Part shown: positions 18,769 to 27,827 of the stretch, piece by piece
Numbering within the stretch: position 1 is the first letter of the stretch
How the letters are laid out: every line of letters starts with the position of its first letter
NCBI RefSeq assembly: GCF_900176435.1
Contig: NZ_FWYE01000002.1
Location: 124,001 to 188,000 of the forward strand
Direction: 5' to 3'
Source: Picrophilus oshimae DSM 9789
GTDB lineage: Archaea; Thermoplasmatota; Thermoplasmata; Thermoplasmatales; Thermoplasmataceae
Length of the DNA stretch: 64,000 bases
Notes under the pieces: model-generated
What the model was told of the DNA's origin: nothing
Database searches by the model: none
The model's input: the letters and a program-made list of their open reading frames with translations, nothing else
Position numbers and translations under genes: made by a program

Positions 18769-19069
18769 ACCATTTACATTATTTTAAGAGCGTATTTAAC
18801 GGTATCGCTGATAAAAAAAGTCATTTTTACATTAAAGTGCATTAATATGAGACTTAATGACATGAATCATGGTCTTGTAATAAATTTTTTATTTATAATA
18901 TCACAATGGTTATTAATATTAATTATAGAAATAACACTTTTTTAAAGTTTAGATTTATTTTAATTTTAATGAATAAAACTGTTTTATCATATATTTTATT
19001 AATAAATATTTTACAATAATAATATTTAAGTTACCAAAATATTAAAATATAAAAATTTGATGTTTTTTT
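18769..19069. other. divergent intergenic region between nuoA and the P450 gene
   Basis: About 300 bases of very AT-rich DNA that must hold two divergent promoters. A TATA-like AAAATATAAAAATTTG at about 19043-19058 serves the P450 gene. It also contains a possible very short plus-strand frame (18847-18945, 32 residues) coding for an almost wholly hydrophobic peptide. No tRNA-like or other structured RNA was recognised. Confidence 0.5.
18847..18945 (+). CDS. possible 32-residue membrane peptide
   Basis: The frame opens MRLNDMNHGLVINFLF and continues with one hydrophobic span to a TAA at 18943. Only its first 30 bases look less AT-rich than the surrounding gap. No ribosome binding site is present and TATA support is weak. 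Hydrophobic frames arise easily in AT-rich DNA, so this is a candidate only. Confidence 0.18.
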   Translation: MRLNDMNHGLVINFLFIISQWLLILIIEITLF

Positions 19070-20128
19070 ATGAACATCTTCAGTGAGTATTATAACATGA
19101 GATTAAATGACCCGGTGCACTATGATGGCGCATGGCATGTTTATAAATACAGTGATGTAAAACATGTTTTGATGAACGATAAAATATTTTCCTCGAATCC
19201 AGGTAATAGGTATTCAAATGCCGGTGGTATAAGCTTTATAACAATGGATAACCCTGAGCATAAAGAATTCAGGGATATATCAGCACCGTACTTTTTGCCG
19301 TCAAAGATCAATGATTATAAAGATTTTATAGAGGAAACCTCAAATGATTTAATAAAAAATATAGATAACAAAGATATTATTTCAGAGTATGCTGTGAGGC
19401 TTCCGGTAAATGTTATATCAAAAATACTTGGAATACCCGATTCTGACATGCCATTGTTTAAGCTATGGTCTGATTATATAATAGGAAATAAAAGGGATGA
19501 GAACTTCAATTATGTAAACAACAGGATGGTTTCAAGGCTTTTAGAGATCTTTAAATCTGATTCACATGGTATAATAAATGTGCTGGCAGGATCGTCATTA
19601 AAAAATAGAAAACTAACCATGGATGAAAAGATAAAATACATAATGCTTTTAATAATAGGCGGAAACGAGACAACAACAAACCTTATAGGAAACATGATAA
19701 GGGTAATTGATGAAAACCCTGATATTATTGACGATGCATTAAAAAACAGATCAGGCTTTGTTGAGGAAACTCTAAGGTATTATTCACCAATACAGTTTCT
19801 ACCGCATAGGTTTGCAGCAGAGGATTCTTACATAAACAATAAAAAAATAAAAAAGGGTGATCAGGTAATTGTTTACCTTGGCTCGGCAAATAGGGATGAA
19901 ACATTCTTTGATGAGCCTGATTTATTTAAAATTGGCAGAAGGGAGATGCACCTTGCCTTTGGCATAGGAATTCACATGTGTATCGGGGCACCGCTTGCAA
20001 GGCTTGAGGCATCAATAGCATTAAATGATATATTGAATCATTTTAAAAGGATAAAAATAGATTATAAAAAATCCAGGCTTCTTGATAATAAAATGGTTCT
20101 TGGCTATGATAAGCTATTTCTTTCCTGA
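19070..20128 (+). CDS. cytochrome P450 (CYP231A2-like)
   Basis: Heme-thiolate monooxygenase, soluble, 352 residues, which is short for a P450. The I-helix motif GGNETTTN (residues 197-204) holds the oxygen-activating threonines. The K-helix ExxR is E233-T-L-R236, and the heme loop FGIGIHMCIG supplies the cysteine ligand Cys304. Picrophilus torridus CYP231A2, a structurally characterised thermophilic P450, matches this length and setting from memory. No ferredoxin or reductase gene is adjacent, so its redox partner is unknown. It has its own AT-rich promoter, and its last 15 bases overlap the end of the convergent gatE. Confidence 0.9.
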   Translation: MNIFSEYYNMRLNDPVHYDGAWHVYKYSDVKHVLMNDKIFSSNPGNRYSNAGGISFITMDNPEHKEFRDISAPYFLPSKINDYKDFIEETSNDLIKNIDNKDIISEYAVRLPVNVISKILGIPDSDMPLFKLWSDYIIGNKRDENFNYVNNRMVSRLLEIFKSDSHGIINVLAGSSLKNRKLTMDEKIKYIMLLIIGGNETTTNLIGNMIRVIDENPDIIDDALKNRSGFVEETLRYYSPIQFLPHRFAAEDSYINNKKIKKGDQVIVYLGSANRDETFFDEPDLFKIGRREMHLAFGIGIHMCIGAPLARLEASIALNDILNHFKRIKIDYKKSRLLDNKMVLGYDKLFLS

Positions 20129-21889
20129 AATGCTCTTATATATCCTCATGGCCATGGCAGGGTTAAATGACCTTATCGTTTTTTCCCTTAGTCTTGGTAT
20201 TATATTTTTTTCACTGGCGCCATTTGATATTAAATCATTTATAATTTTATAGAGTTCATCCTCTGTTAGTGTCTTTAATTCCTCAAGGTTTATAAGATCG
20301 TTTACATCGATGTTCTTTGATGAATATATTTCCATGGCTTTTTCTATTGTATTTCTGTCCCAGCCTGAGGATTTTGATATCTCAAGGATTTTTTTAATGG
20401 TAACCTCATCGATATTTTTATTATATTTCTTTTTTAATTCAGGAACTGTGTGCAGTAAAATCCTTGATATTAACCTTGGCTCGTTGTATGTATTAACAAG
20501 ATTTTTAAAAATTTTATATAAATTATCATTTATTATTGCCTCTGAATCCGTCCTTGAGATGCCATATACATTTTCCAGGGTTTCAAGGGATTTATCCATG
20601 CTCTCAGGAATCATTTTGTATATATTATCAAATGAATCTATTTTTATTACAGGAATATCTGTTTCAGGATACATCCTGCCGCGTCCCGGCAGTGGCCTTA
20701 GAAACCTTGTCTCGCCGTTTTCAGTTGCAGCCCTCGTTTCATCAAGCTCAAGATTTAAAAGCTTTATCGATCTTTTTATCAATGGTTCAAAGAATTTATC
20801 ATCCCTTGATAGGACAATTAAAAGCGCATCATTTCCATTTACATTGAGATCATTATATAACCTTGAAACAAAGTAATGATCAAGGCCATAGCCTGGTAGC
20901 TCATCAGAGTGTATTATTCCGCCTATGCCAAGGTTCTTCATCAGCTCACCAAGCTCGCGGCCAAATCTGAATTCACCACTCTTTAAAAGGCCGCGCATGT
21001 TTTTAAACACAAAGGCATAAACGTTCTTCCCGGATTTTATATTATTGTTTATCATTGATGATTCTGACCAGTCGTATTTATCTTTTATGTTTACCGGCCT
21101 GGTGTATGAAAAACCTCCGAGATCATTAATAATCCCTGAGACCTTTTCAAGCATCCTCTGTCTCTTTGTTTCGTATTCGATAACATCCTTTATTAATGAT
21201 AACTTTGATACACCCTTTATTTCCACACGACCATGACCCATTGAAAAGTTCACATCCTGCCTTATTGAATCAACCTCACCGCGAAAGTTTTCCATGGACA
21301 TAACAAAGTATGCAATCTTTTTTGCGGTTTCCACGGCATGGTCCTCATCGATTATATCCGGCTCGGTTGATATTTCTATTAATGGTATTCCAAGCCTGTC
21401 CAGAGAATAATTTACATTATTGTTATTCTCAGAGATCTTTCTGGCAGCATCCTCCTCCAGGGTAATCGTTGATATTCTAACCTTGCCCCTTGATGTTTCC
21501 AGATAGCCATTCATTGCAATTATTCCGGTTCTCTGAAATCCGGAGGTGTTTGAGCCGTCAATAACAACCTTTCTCATGAATTGAATGTTTTTCATCGGCT
21601 CGCACTTTAGTGCAAGTGCAACGGCCATTGCAGTTTCAAGTGCCGTTTTGTTTGGCATGTGCGGTGGATCCTCATCGCATTCCACAAGGCAGCTATTATC
21701 TGTTACATTGTATAAAAACTCCCTGTTCCTTTCCATTTCATATTCTGCGGCTAGATCCATCTCACCAAGCTCGCTCATGGTAGGCGTTAACCTTCTTTTT
21801 ATCCTTGAAACATCATAATGATACTCTGTATCACAGCTGCAGAACAATTTTTTACCCTTAAGCTGAAAATGTATCTCAAGACCAATCAT
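20114..21889 (-). CDS. gatE: Glu-tRNA(Gln) amidotransferase subunit E
   Basis: Archaeal-specific subunit that binds Glu-tRNA-Gln and phosphorylates and amidates the glutamyl group with ammonia from GatD. 591 residues. N-terminal MIGLEIHFQLKGKKLFCSC, then ECDEDPPHMPN, VVIDGSNTSGFQRTGIIA and LGIPLIEISTEPDI, all GatB/GatE core signatures. The GatE-specific AspRS-like insert follows in the middle (FRFGRELGELMKNLGIGGIIHSDE in part), and a helical tail domain ends the protein. It starts after an AGGTGATGAT site 4 bases downstream of gatD. Confidence 0.95.
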   Translation of the reverse strand: MIGLEIHFQLKGKKLFCSCDTEYHYDVSRIKRRLTPTMSELGEMDLAAEYEMERNREFLYNVTDNSCLVECDEDPPHMPNKTALETAMAVALALKCEPMKNIQFMRKVVIDGSNTSGFQRTGIIAMNGYLETSRGKVRISTITLEEDAARKISENNNNVNYSLDRLGIPLIEISTEPDIIDEDHAVETAKKIAYFVMSMENFRGEVDSIRQDVNFSMGHGRVEIKGVSKLSLIKDVIEYETKRQRMLEKVSGIINDLGGFSYTRPVNIKDKYDWSESSMINNNIKSGKNVYAFVFKNMRGLLKSGEFRFGRELGELMKNLGIGGIIHSDELPGYGLDHYFVSRLYNDLNVNGNDALLIVLSRDDKFFEPLIKRSIKLLNLELDETRAATENGETRFLRPLPGRGRMYPETDIPVIKIDSFDNIYKMIPESMDKSLETLENVYGISRTDSEAIINDNLYKIFKNLVNTYNEPRLISRILLHTVPELKKKYNKNIDEVTIKKILEISKSSGWDRNTIEKAMEIYSSKNIDVNDLINLEELKTLTEDELYKIINDLISNGASEKNIIPRLREKTIRSFNPAMAMRIYKSISGKK

Positions 21890-21893
21890 ATCA

Positions 21894-23093
21894 TCACCTT
21901 AATAATATTCTATCAGAAAGCTCACCACGAAGATTTAACAGCATCATCTCCTCTAATTTATCAGGATGGCTGCCAAGTATGTACATTGCCTTGACATACG
22001 CAGTTTCAGGAAGCATGTTTCCAAGGCTTATGACGCCTGCATCGATCAATTTTCTGCCTGTTGAATAAACATTTAAATTTGTATTGCCAAAGATGCACTG
22101 TGATGTCATAAAAAATTTTGTATCCTTATGCCTCTTTATTTCCTCTATGATATTATCTGATACATGGCCAAGGCCTGTGCCCATGATTATTACCGCATCC
22201 TTGCCAGAGACAAGGCTGGAAAAATCATCTGATTTCATACCGGGATAAAAGTAGACAATTGAAACATTATCATTTAATTTATCCATTAAAATTGTTTCAT
22301 CATCCCTTTTTTTATAGTTTTCATTGATTTTTAGTTTGCCATCAAAGAATGCAATGTAATCATCATCAATAGGTTTAAAGGCATCCCTTCTGCTTGTATG
22401 CATCTTCCTTGTTCTTACAGCACGTGATAGGCCGACGATATCCGAGGTATATGAATGCATTGCAATTGAGACCTCGCCAAGATCCATTAAAGAGAAGTTT
22501 GCGGCCGCACCTATATTAATAAAGGCATCACTGCTTGGCCTGTCAGGGCTTCTTTGTGAGCCGACAAAGATCACAGGTGCTGAAAGTTTTTCAAACATAA
22601 AGGCCAGTGCGGATGCCGTGTACTGCATTGTATCAGTTCCATGAAATATCAAAACCGGTATGTTTTCCTTAAGATAATTATATGCCCTTCTTGCAAAGTT
22701 CATCATCTTTTCAGCTGTAACGTTCTCGCTGAGCATATTGTCTAAAACCTCATATTTAATATCAAAATCATCTATGTACGGTATGTAATTATAAATAAAT
22801 TCAGGATCCTTTACAGGTTTTACCGCGCCGGTTGAGTAATCAACGGTGCTTCCTATTGTTCCGCCAGTGGTCATTATCACAAGCTTTTTATCGCCCTTTT
22901 TATATTTTATCTTTTTTGATGGTTCTGAATTTTCTGGCTTTTTTATTGCTTCTATTTTAACATCGCTTTTGTCAACTATAATATTATAACCATTTGAAAG
23001 CTTTAATGTATAGAATCCATTTGATTCGTTTATGTATATTCCGGAGTAATCCCTGCCATTATATTTAAATGATATGATATCACCGGTATCCAT
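21894..23093 (-). CDS. gatD: Glu-tRNA(Gln) amidotransferase subunit D
   Basis: Glutaminase subunit related to L-asparaginase. 399 residues: a small N-terminal beta-barrel domain (residues 1-70, FKYNGRDYSGIYI) and an asparaginase-like core. Catalytic signatures are VIMTTGGTIGS near residue 75, FHGTDTMQYTA near 150 and the region SRAVRTRKMHTSRRDAF near 220. A TATA-like TTTTTATATCG at about 23112-23122 precedes the gene by about 25 bases, so gatDE is a two-gene unit. Confidence 0.95.
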   Translation of the reverse strand: MDTGDIISFKYNGRDYSGIYINESNGFYTLKLSNGYNIIVDKSDVKIEAIKKPENSEPSKKIKYKKGDKKLVIMTTGGTIGSTVDYSTGAVKPVKDPEFIYNYIPYIDDFDIKYEVLDNMLSENVTAEKMMNFARRAYNYLKENIPVLIFHGTDTMQYTASALAFMFEKLSAPVIFVGSQRSPDRPSSDAFINIGAAANFSLMDLGEVSIAMHSYTSDIVGLSRAVRTRKMHTSRRDAFKPIDDDYIAFFDGKLKINENYKKRDDETILMDKLNDNVSIVYFYPGMKSDDFSSLVSGKDAVIIMGTGLGHVSDNIIEEIKRHKDTKFFMTSQCIFGNTNLNVYSTGRKLIDAGVISLGNMLPETAYVKAMYILGSHPDKLEEMMLLNLRGELSDRILLR

Positions 23094-23130
23094 GATGCTA
23101 AAGCTTTATACGATATAAAAATATTAGGAT

Positions 23131-24264
23131 TTATAATCTTTTCATGATTTCCCTTGCTATTATTATCTTTTGTATTTCGTTTGTGCCCTCATAGATCTGT
23201 GTTATCTTTGCGTCCCTTAGATGGCGCTCCGCATCGAAATCTGTTGTGTATCCATAGCCACCAAAGAGCTGCAGTGATCTCTCGGCAACGTACATTGCGG
23301 TATCAGATGCATACATCTTTGCTATTGATGAGATCTCTATTGTGTTCTCATGATTCTGCCATTTCTCTGCTGCATCATAGACCAGGAGCTCTGATGCCTT
23401 TATTCTTGTCTCCATATCTGCTATCATGAACTGGACGCCCTCGAAGTCTATTATTCTTTGATTGAACTGCTTCCTTTCCTTTATATATTTTAATGCCTCC
23501 TCGAATGATGCCTTTGCTATGCCAAGAGCCTGTGCTGCTATACCTATCCTTCCGGCATCAAGCGTGTCCATAATGACCTTAAAACCTTCGTTTACATTTC
23601 CGATGATGTTTTCCTCCGGAACTTCTACATTATCAAAAACCAGCTCAACTGTGCTTGATCCACGTATTCCAAGCTTGTGTATATCCCTGCTTATTTTTAG
23701 GCCGGGCGCATCTGCATCCACAACAAAGCTTGTTATGCCCTTTGCACGCCTTTCAGGATCCGTTGATGCATCGACAACAAAGAACCTTGCAAGCCTTCCA
23801 TTGGATATGAAGACCTTTGTGCCGTTTAATACATATTTATTTCCTGATCTTACAGCGGTTGTTTTTATTGATGCAGCATCGCTGCCCGCACCAGGTTCTG
23901 TTATTGCAAGGCCGCCGACCTCACCAGATGCCACCCTTGGCAGATACCTCTTTTTTAAATCCTCACTGCCGAACATTATTACCGGCTCTGCAAATAGTGT
24001 CAGTGCACCGTCCAGAACAAGTGCAGTGCTCGGGCATGCCTTTGATATCTCTTCTATAACGTTCATCAGGAATTTAAATCCGAGACCATAACCATTGTAT
24101 TCCTTTGGTATGTATGATGCAAATAGGCCCATGTCCCTCATGCCCTGGATGATATCTTCAGGTACGTACATCTTTTCGTCAATTTCCCTGGCCCGCGGTT
24201 TTATCTTTGTTTCTGCGAATTCACGAACGTACTTTAATATATCAACCTCGGTTTCTGTAAGCAT
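23131..24264 (-). CDS. acyl-CoA dehydrogenase
   Basis: FAD enzyme that introduces the 2,3-double bond into acyl-CoA and passes electrons to ETF. 377 residues, normal for the family. Signatures: LAITEPGAGSDAASIKTTA near residue 120, YVLNGTKVFISNG near 145, the FAD-binding QLFGGYGYTTDFDAERHLRDAKI region near 330 (in parts) and YEGTNEIQKIIIAREIM at the C-terminus. The residue before GTNEI is glutamate (YEGTNE), the usual catalytic base of short and medium-chain types. Substrate chain length cannot be read from sequence. The etfBA, fixC and fixX genes at 33-36 kb are its likely electron path. Confidence 0.92.
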   Translation of the reverse strand: MLTETEVDILKYVREFAETKIKPRAREIDEKMYVPEDIIQGMRDMGLFASYIPKEYNGYGLGFKFLMNVIEEISKACPSTALVLDGALTLFAEPVIMFGSEDLKKRYLPRVASGEVGGLAITEPGAGSDAASIKTTAVRSGNKYVLNGTKVFISNGRLARFFVVDASTDPERRAKGITSFVVDADAPGLKISRDIHKLGIRGSSTVELVFDNVEVPEENIIGNVNEGFKVIMDTLDAGRIGIAAQALGIAKASFEEALKYIKERKQFNQRIIDFEGVQFMIADMETRIKASELLVYDAAEKWQNHENTIEISSIAKMYASDTAMYVAERSLQLFGGYGYTTDFDAERHLRDAKITQIYEGTNEIQKIIIAREIMKRL

Positions 24265-24344
24265 GTATGAATATATAAAAAAGGCATATTATATTATCTA
24301 TAATCTGATAAAAATCTATTAATATATCATTGAGATAAATTATC

Positions 24345-25025
24345 ATGTGTCGTATGTTTGCATACATTGGATCATCAAACCATGATATTAACCTATTATA
24401 CAATGCCCTAAAGGAGGCATCGAGAAATGATGTTATAGGAAAAAAAATTGGTATAGATGATCACAGGGATGGTTTTGGCTACGTCATTTACGATGATAAA
24501 ATCGATTATTACAGATCTCCTGATCCGGTGTATTTAAGCAACCTGAATTTTAATATTAAAAATAAATCATATGTTTTATTCCATGCCAGAAAGGGATCGG
24601 ATAGGCACAGGGGTGTAATATACAGCCATCCATTTATGGAAGAGACCGATGATTCACTAATCTTTATGATTCATAATGGTCTGTTTGATTCCGATGCCAT
24701 AGGTGAAATTTTAAACATTAAAGGTGAGTACTCTGATACAGAGCTTGGATTAAAATACATAGCAAGGAACGGTATTGAATCAATAGAGCATCTTAAAGAT
24801 TACACAAAAAGCACGATGAATCTAATAATATTAAAAATAGATAAGAATACAATGATGCCTGAAATTTATTACATAAACTATTTTAAAAACGGGAGATACA
24901 GAGAATATTCAACAATGTTTCTTGCAAGATTAAATAATGGTGTTGCAATTATATCATCGACCCTTGGCCACTATGGCATAGAAAACCTTGAAAAAATAGA
25001 TTTTGGAATTATAAAAAAACTTTAG
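24345..25025 (+). CDS. class II glutamine amidotransferase-like protein
   Basis: 226 residues. It begins MCRMFAYIGSS, so the nucleophile is Cys2 after removal of the initiator methionine, as in Ntn-hydrolase glutamine amidotransferases. HRDGFGYVIYDD, VLFHARKGSDRHRG and MIHNGLFDS carry the remaining active-site pattern. It is a stand-alone amidotransferase domain of the YafJ type with no synthetase partner encoded here, so its acceptor is unknown. It is preceded by a TATA-poor gap of 80 bases and its stop overlaps the end of the convergent ABC ATPase gene. Confidence 0.8.
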   Translation: MCRMFAYIGSSNHDINLLYNALKEASRNDVIGKKIGIDDHRDGFGYVIYDDKIDYYRSPDPVYLSNLNFNIKNKSYVLFHARKGSDRHRGVIYSHPFMEETDDSLIFMIHNGLFDSDAIGEILNIKGEYSDTELGLKYIARNGIESIEHLKDYTKSTMNLIILKIDKNTMMPEIYYINYFKNGRYREYSTMFLARLNNGVAIISSTLGHYGIENLEKIDFGIIKKL

Positions 25026-26137
25026 GCCTCATTTTGTTCTGCCATTAATTTCAATGCCGCGCCTGTATTAATATCAAAGAATTTAATCTTGTTCTCTCTT
25101 ATACCAATGGGAACATTTTTTCCTGTTTTATATGGAATCTCACTGTTTATTGAGAACTGAATGTCAGAATTAACGAATGATAATGTGATCTTGAACTGGC
25201 CTGATGCATAGCTTGAAACCCTCACAGTTGCCTCACCTATGTTTTTATAGCCTTTATCATCATTATCCAGGATCTTTATATCCTCTGGTCTTATGCCTAT
25301 AATTGCCCTGCCGGCTGGATACCCTGGTGCCTCTATTTTTGTTCCATTTAGATCAAAAAACGGTGTATCATTATCGTTTTCTATCTCAACCTCGAAGGTA
25401 TTTATATCGCCTATAAGCTTTGATATATCAAGACTCTTTGGATTATCATAGATTTCAAGGGGTTCTGCAAGCTGTTCCATAACCCCGTGATTTATCACGG
25501 CCGCCCTGTCAGCAAGGCTGAATATATCCGCAGGATCATGTGATACAATTAATGTTGTTATTGTATCCCTATTATGTATCTCCCTGGCAAGCTCTCTTGC
25601 AGAGTCCTTTATAACGGCATCAAGGTTGCTAAAAGGCTCATCCAGTATTAATATTGTTGGATTCTTTACAAGTGCCCTGCAGAGTGCAACCCTCTGCTGC
25701 TGACCACCACTGATCTGCCCGGGCTTTAGGTTAATCGTGTTCCTTATGTTTAATATATCTGTTATTTCATAGATTCTCTTCTTTATTTCATCCTCTGACC
25801 ATCTTTTTACCCTTAATGGAAATGCTATGTTGTCATAAACAGATAAATGTGGATAAAGCCCCCAAGTCTGAAAGACCATGCCTATATTACGATCCTCAAC
25901 GTCAACAATATTTTTATTATCCCTGGCAACAACATTATTATCGAAGTAAACCGAACCCGTTGTTGGTGTTTCAAGACCGGCTATAACACGCATAAGTGTT
26001 GTTTTGCCTGCACCACTTGGGCCCAGAACACCGAAGAACTCGCCATCGTTTATCTTTATATTTATGTTCTTAAGCGCCTCGACAACACGCTTTCCGTTTT
26101 TAAAGGTTTTATTAACGTTTTCCAATCTTATCTCCAT
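25022..26137 (-). CDS. ABC transporter ATP-binding protein (sugar importer, MalK/UgpC type)
   Basis: 371 residues: an ABC ATPase domain with Walker A GPSGAGKTTL, signature ISGGQQQRVALCRAL and Walker B ILILDEPFSNLD, then a C-terminal OB-like regulatory domain of about 130 residues (IIGIRPEDIKIL) typical of MalK-type ATPases. The frame is open to 26158, but ATG 26137 follows GGGATGAT at the preceding stop. Last gene of a binding protein, two permeases and ATPase operon; the archaeal GlcSTUV-type glucose importer has the same order. Confidence 0.92.
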   Translation of the reverse strand: MEIRLENVNKTFKNGKRVVEALKNINIKINDGEFFGVLGPSGAGKTTLMRVIAGLETPTTGSVYFDNNVVARDNKNIVDVEDRNIGMVFQTWGLYPHLSVYDNIAFPLRVKRWSEDEIKKRIYEITDILNIRNTINLKPGQISGGQQQRVALCRALVKNPTILILDEPFSNLDAVIKDSARELAREIHNRDTITTLIVSHDPADIFSLADRAAVINHGVMEQLAEPLEIYDNPKSLDISKLIGDINTFEVEIENDNDTPFFDLNGTKIEAPGYPAGRAIIGIRPEDIKILDNDDKGYKNIGEATVRVSSYASGQFKITLSFVNSDIQFSINSEIPYKTGKNVPIGIRENKIKFFDINTGAALKLMAEQNEA

Positions 26138-26141
26138 AATA

Positions 26142-26975
26142 TCATCCCTTTGCACCAAGACCCAGGGCCATGAAACCCCTTATAAAATACTTGCTTAAGA
26201 ATACGAATACAAGCAGCGGAACTATTGATGAGATTACACCTGCAGCAAAACTTTCATTGTAAAGTGTTCCGTAGCCACCTGTATATGATGCAAGACCTAT
26301 AGGTATCAAAGACATTGTTGGTGTTGTTGTTGTAACAAGCGGTATAAAATAATTGTTCCAGCTCTCTATAAATATAAAAACAAATGTTGATATTAAACCT
26401 GGTGTTGTTAATGGCAGCACCATCCTTGAAAAGATCTTCCAGTCGCTTGCACCGTCTATTCTTGCGGATTCAATTATTCCCTTTGGAAGCACTGGTATGA
26501 ATATCGACATTATCAACGCACCCGCAGGCAGGAAGAATACAAGAAGTCCAAAGATTAAACCAAGGTATGAATTAAAGATTCCAAGATCTGATTCAAGTCT
26601 TATTAAAGGTACAAGGGCAACCTCGAATGGTATAAATGTTGCTATTGCTATCAAAGTAAAAAGAAATGAGTTAAAATATGATGAAACACGATAAAAATAG
26701 TATGCCGCCATGGCACCAAGAAATGTTGATATTAAGGCCACAGGTATTGTAACTATCACACTGTTTTTTAATGATGTTGCAAGGCCTGAAAAGACTGCAG
26801 AATACGAGCCCAGTGATGGCGATGCCGGTACAAAGATCGGTGTGGAAACGACACCAAAAGCGCTTTTCAAACCGTCAATAACAAGTAAATAAACCGGAAA
26901 TATCCACATTATGCTAAGTATAATTAACGCAAGGAACTTTAAACCGGATCTTATTAACCTATATATCTTAGGCAA
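26142..26975 (-). CDS. ABC sugar transporter permease (MalG type)
   Basis: 277 residues with six transmembrane helices and the EAA-type loop ESARIDGASDWKIFSRMVLPLTTPGL near residue 190 (in part), which contacts the ATPase. The start codon is TTG at 26975. It is supported by a GAGGTGG site (complement of 26983-26989) seven bases upstream, and it overlaps the end of the preceding permease by 8 bases. Confidence 0.9.
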   Translation of the reverse strand: MPKIYRLIRSGLKFLALIILSIMWIFPVYLLVIDGLKSAFGVVSTPIFVPASPSLGSYSAVFSGLATSLKNSVIVTIPVALISTFLGAMAAYYFYRVSSYFNSFLFTLIAIATFIPFEVALVPLIRLESDLGIFNSYLGLIFGLLVFFLPAGALIMSIFIPVLPKGIIESARIDGASDWKIFSRMVLPLTTPGLISTFVFIFIESWNNYFIPLVTTTTPTMSLIPIGLASYTGGYGTLYNESFAAGVISSIVPLLVFVFLSKYFIRGFMALGLGAKG

Positions 26976-27822
26976 GTTTTAACCACCTCTTTATTCCTAT
27001 AAGTGCAAATGGAATTATAACAACTATTCCAATTAATATTATTATAACGCTTGCAGCCGATGCCTCCGAGAATTCAACACTTATATAATAATAAAAGACC
27101 TGCTCAACCATGGTTCTTGAAAATGGATTTAACTCCTCGGCCACGTACGGCAGTGAGAATATTCTCAATGTGAATATAAACAAAAGAGCCGTGCTAACTA
27201 TAAATGCATTTTTCGATTCAGGTATTAATATTCTAACAAGTATTCTAAATGGGCCGGCACCATCTATATGTGCTGACTCTATAACAGATTTATTTATTCC
27301 ATTAAATGAGGCATAGTAGAATATTGCAGCCAGTCCTGTAAATGTCCATACACTTACAAGGATTAAGCTGTATAATAATAAATGGTAATTTACCCAGTGT
27401 ATGGCCGGAAAGCCTATCCTGGTAAGGAGCACATCTATGCCACTGGAATAGTTATACATCCACATCCATATAACCGCAGATGCGGCAGAGGAAATTGCCA
27501 GCGGATAAACAAAAACTGAAAGAAATACGGTTCTCAGCCTGTTGCTGTTCACATAGAATATAAGGCCGGCAAACAGCATGCCAAGAACGTTACCAACAAC
27601 AATAATGATAAAGGCCCATATAAGGGAATGAGCAACCGTACTTCTAAAAGATGAGCTTGAAAATATATTATAATATGCACTTAAACCTATAAACTTCGAA
27701 CCGGAATGCATTGATACCCAAACATTGTAAAATACAAAATATAATAATATGGCTCCAAAAACTATTGCAGGAGCCGCAAAAAGTACAGTTATTTTCCTTT
27801 TTAAATTATTTGTATGATACAT
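26968..27822 (-). CDS. ABC sugar transporter permease (MalF type)
   Basis: 284 residues with six transmembrane helices. The cytoplasmic EAA loop is VIESAHIDGAGPFRILVRI near residue 190. It lacks the long periplasmic loop of MalF from E. coli, as usual in archaeal sugar importers. A GGTGA site lies just before the ATG, within the end of the binding-protein gene. Confidence 0.9.
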   Translation of the reverse strand: MYHTNNLKRKITVLFAAPAIVFGAILLYFVFYNVWVSMHSGSKFIGLSAYYNIFSSSSFRSTVAHSLIWAFIIIVVGNVLGMLFAGLIFYVNSNRLRTVFLSVFVYPLAISSAASAVIWMWMYNYSSGIDVLLTRIGFPAIHWVNYHLLLYSLILVSVWTFTGLAAIFYYASFNGINKSVIESAHIDGAGPFRILVRILIPESKNAFIVSTALLFIFTLRIFSLPYVAEELNPFSRTMVEQVFYYYISVEFSEASAASVIIILIGIVVIIPFALIGIKRWLKLA

Positions 27823-27827
27823 TTATT

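Noticed and set aside
23462-24091. A 209-residue plus-strand frame
   Set aside because: Antisense to the conserved acyl-CoA dehydrogenase gene.
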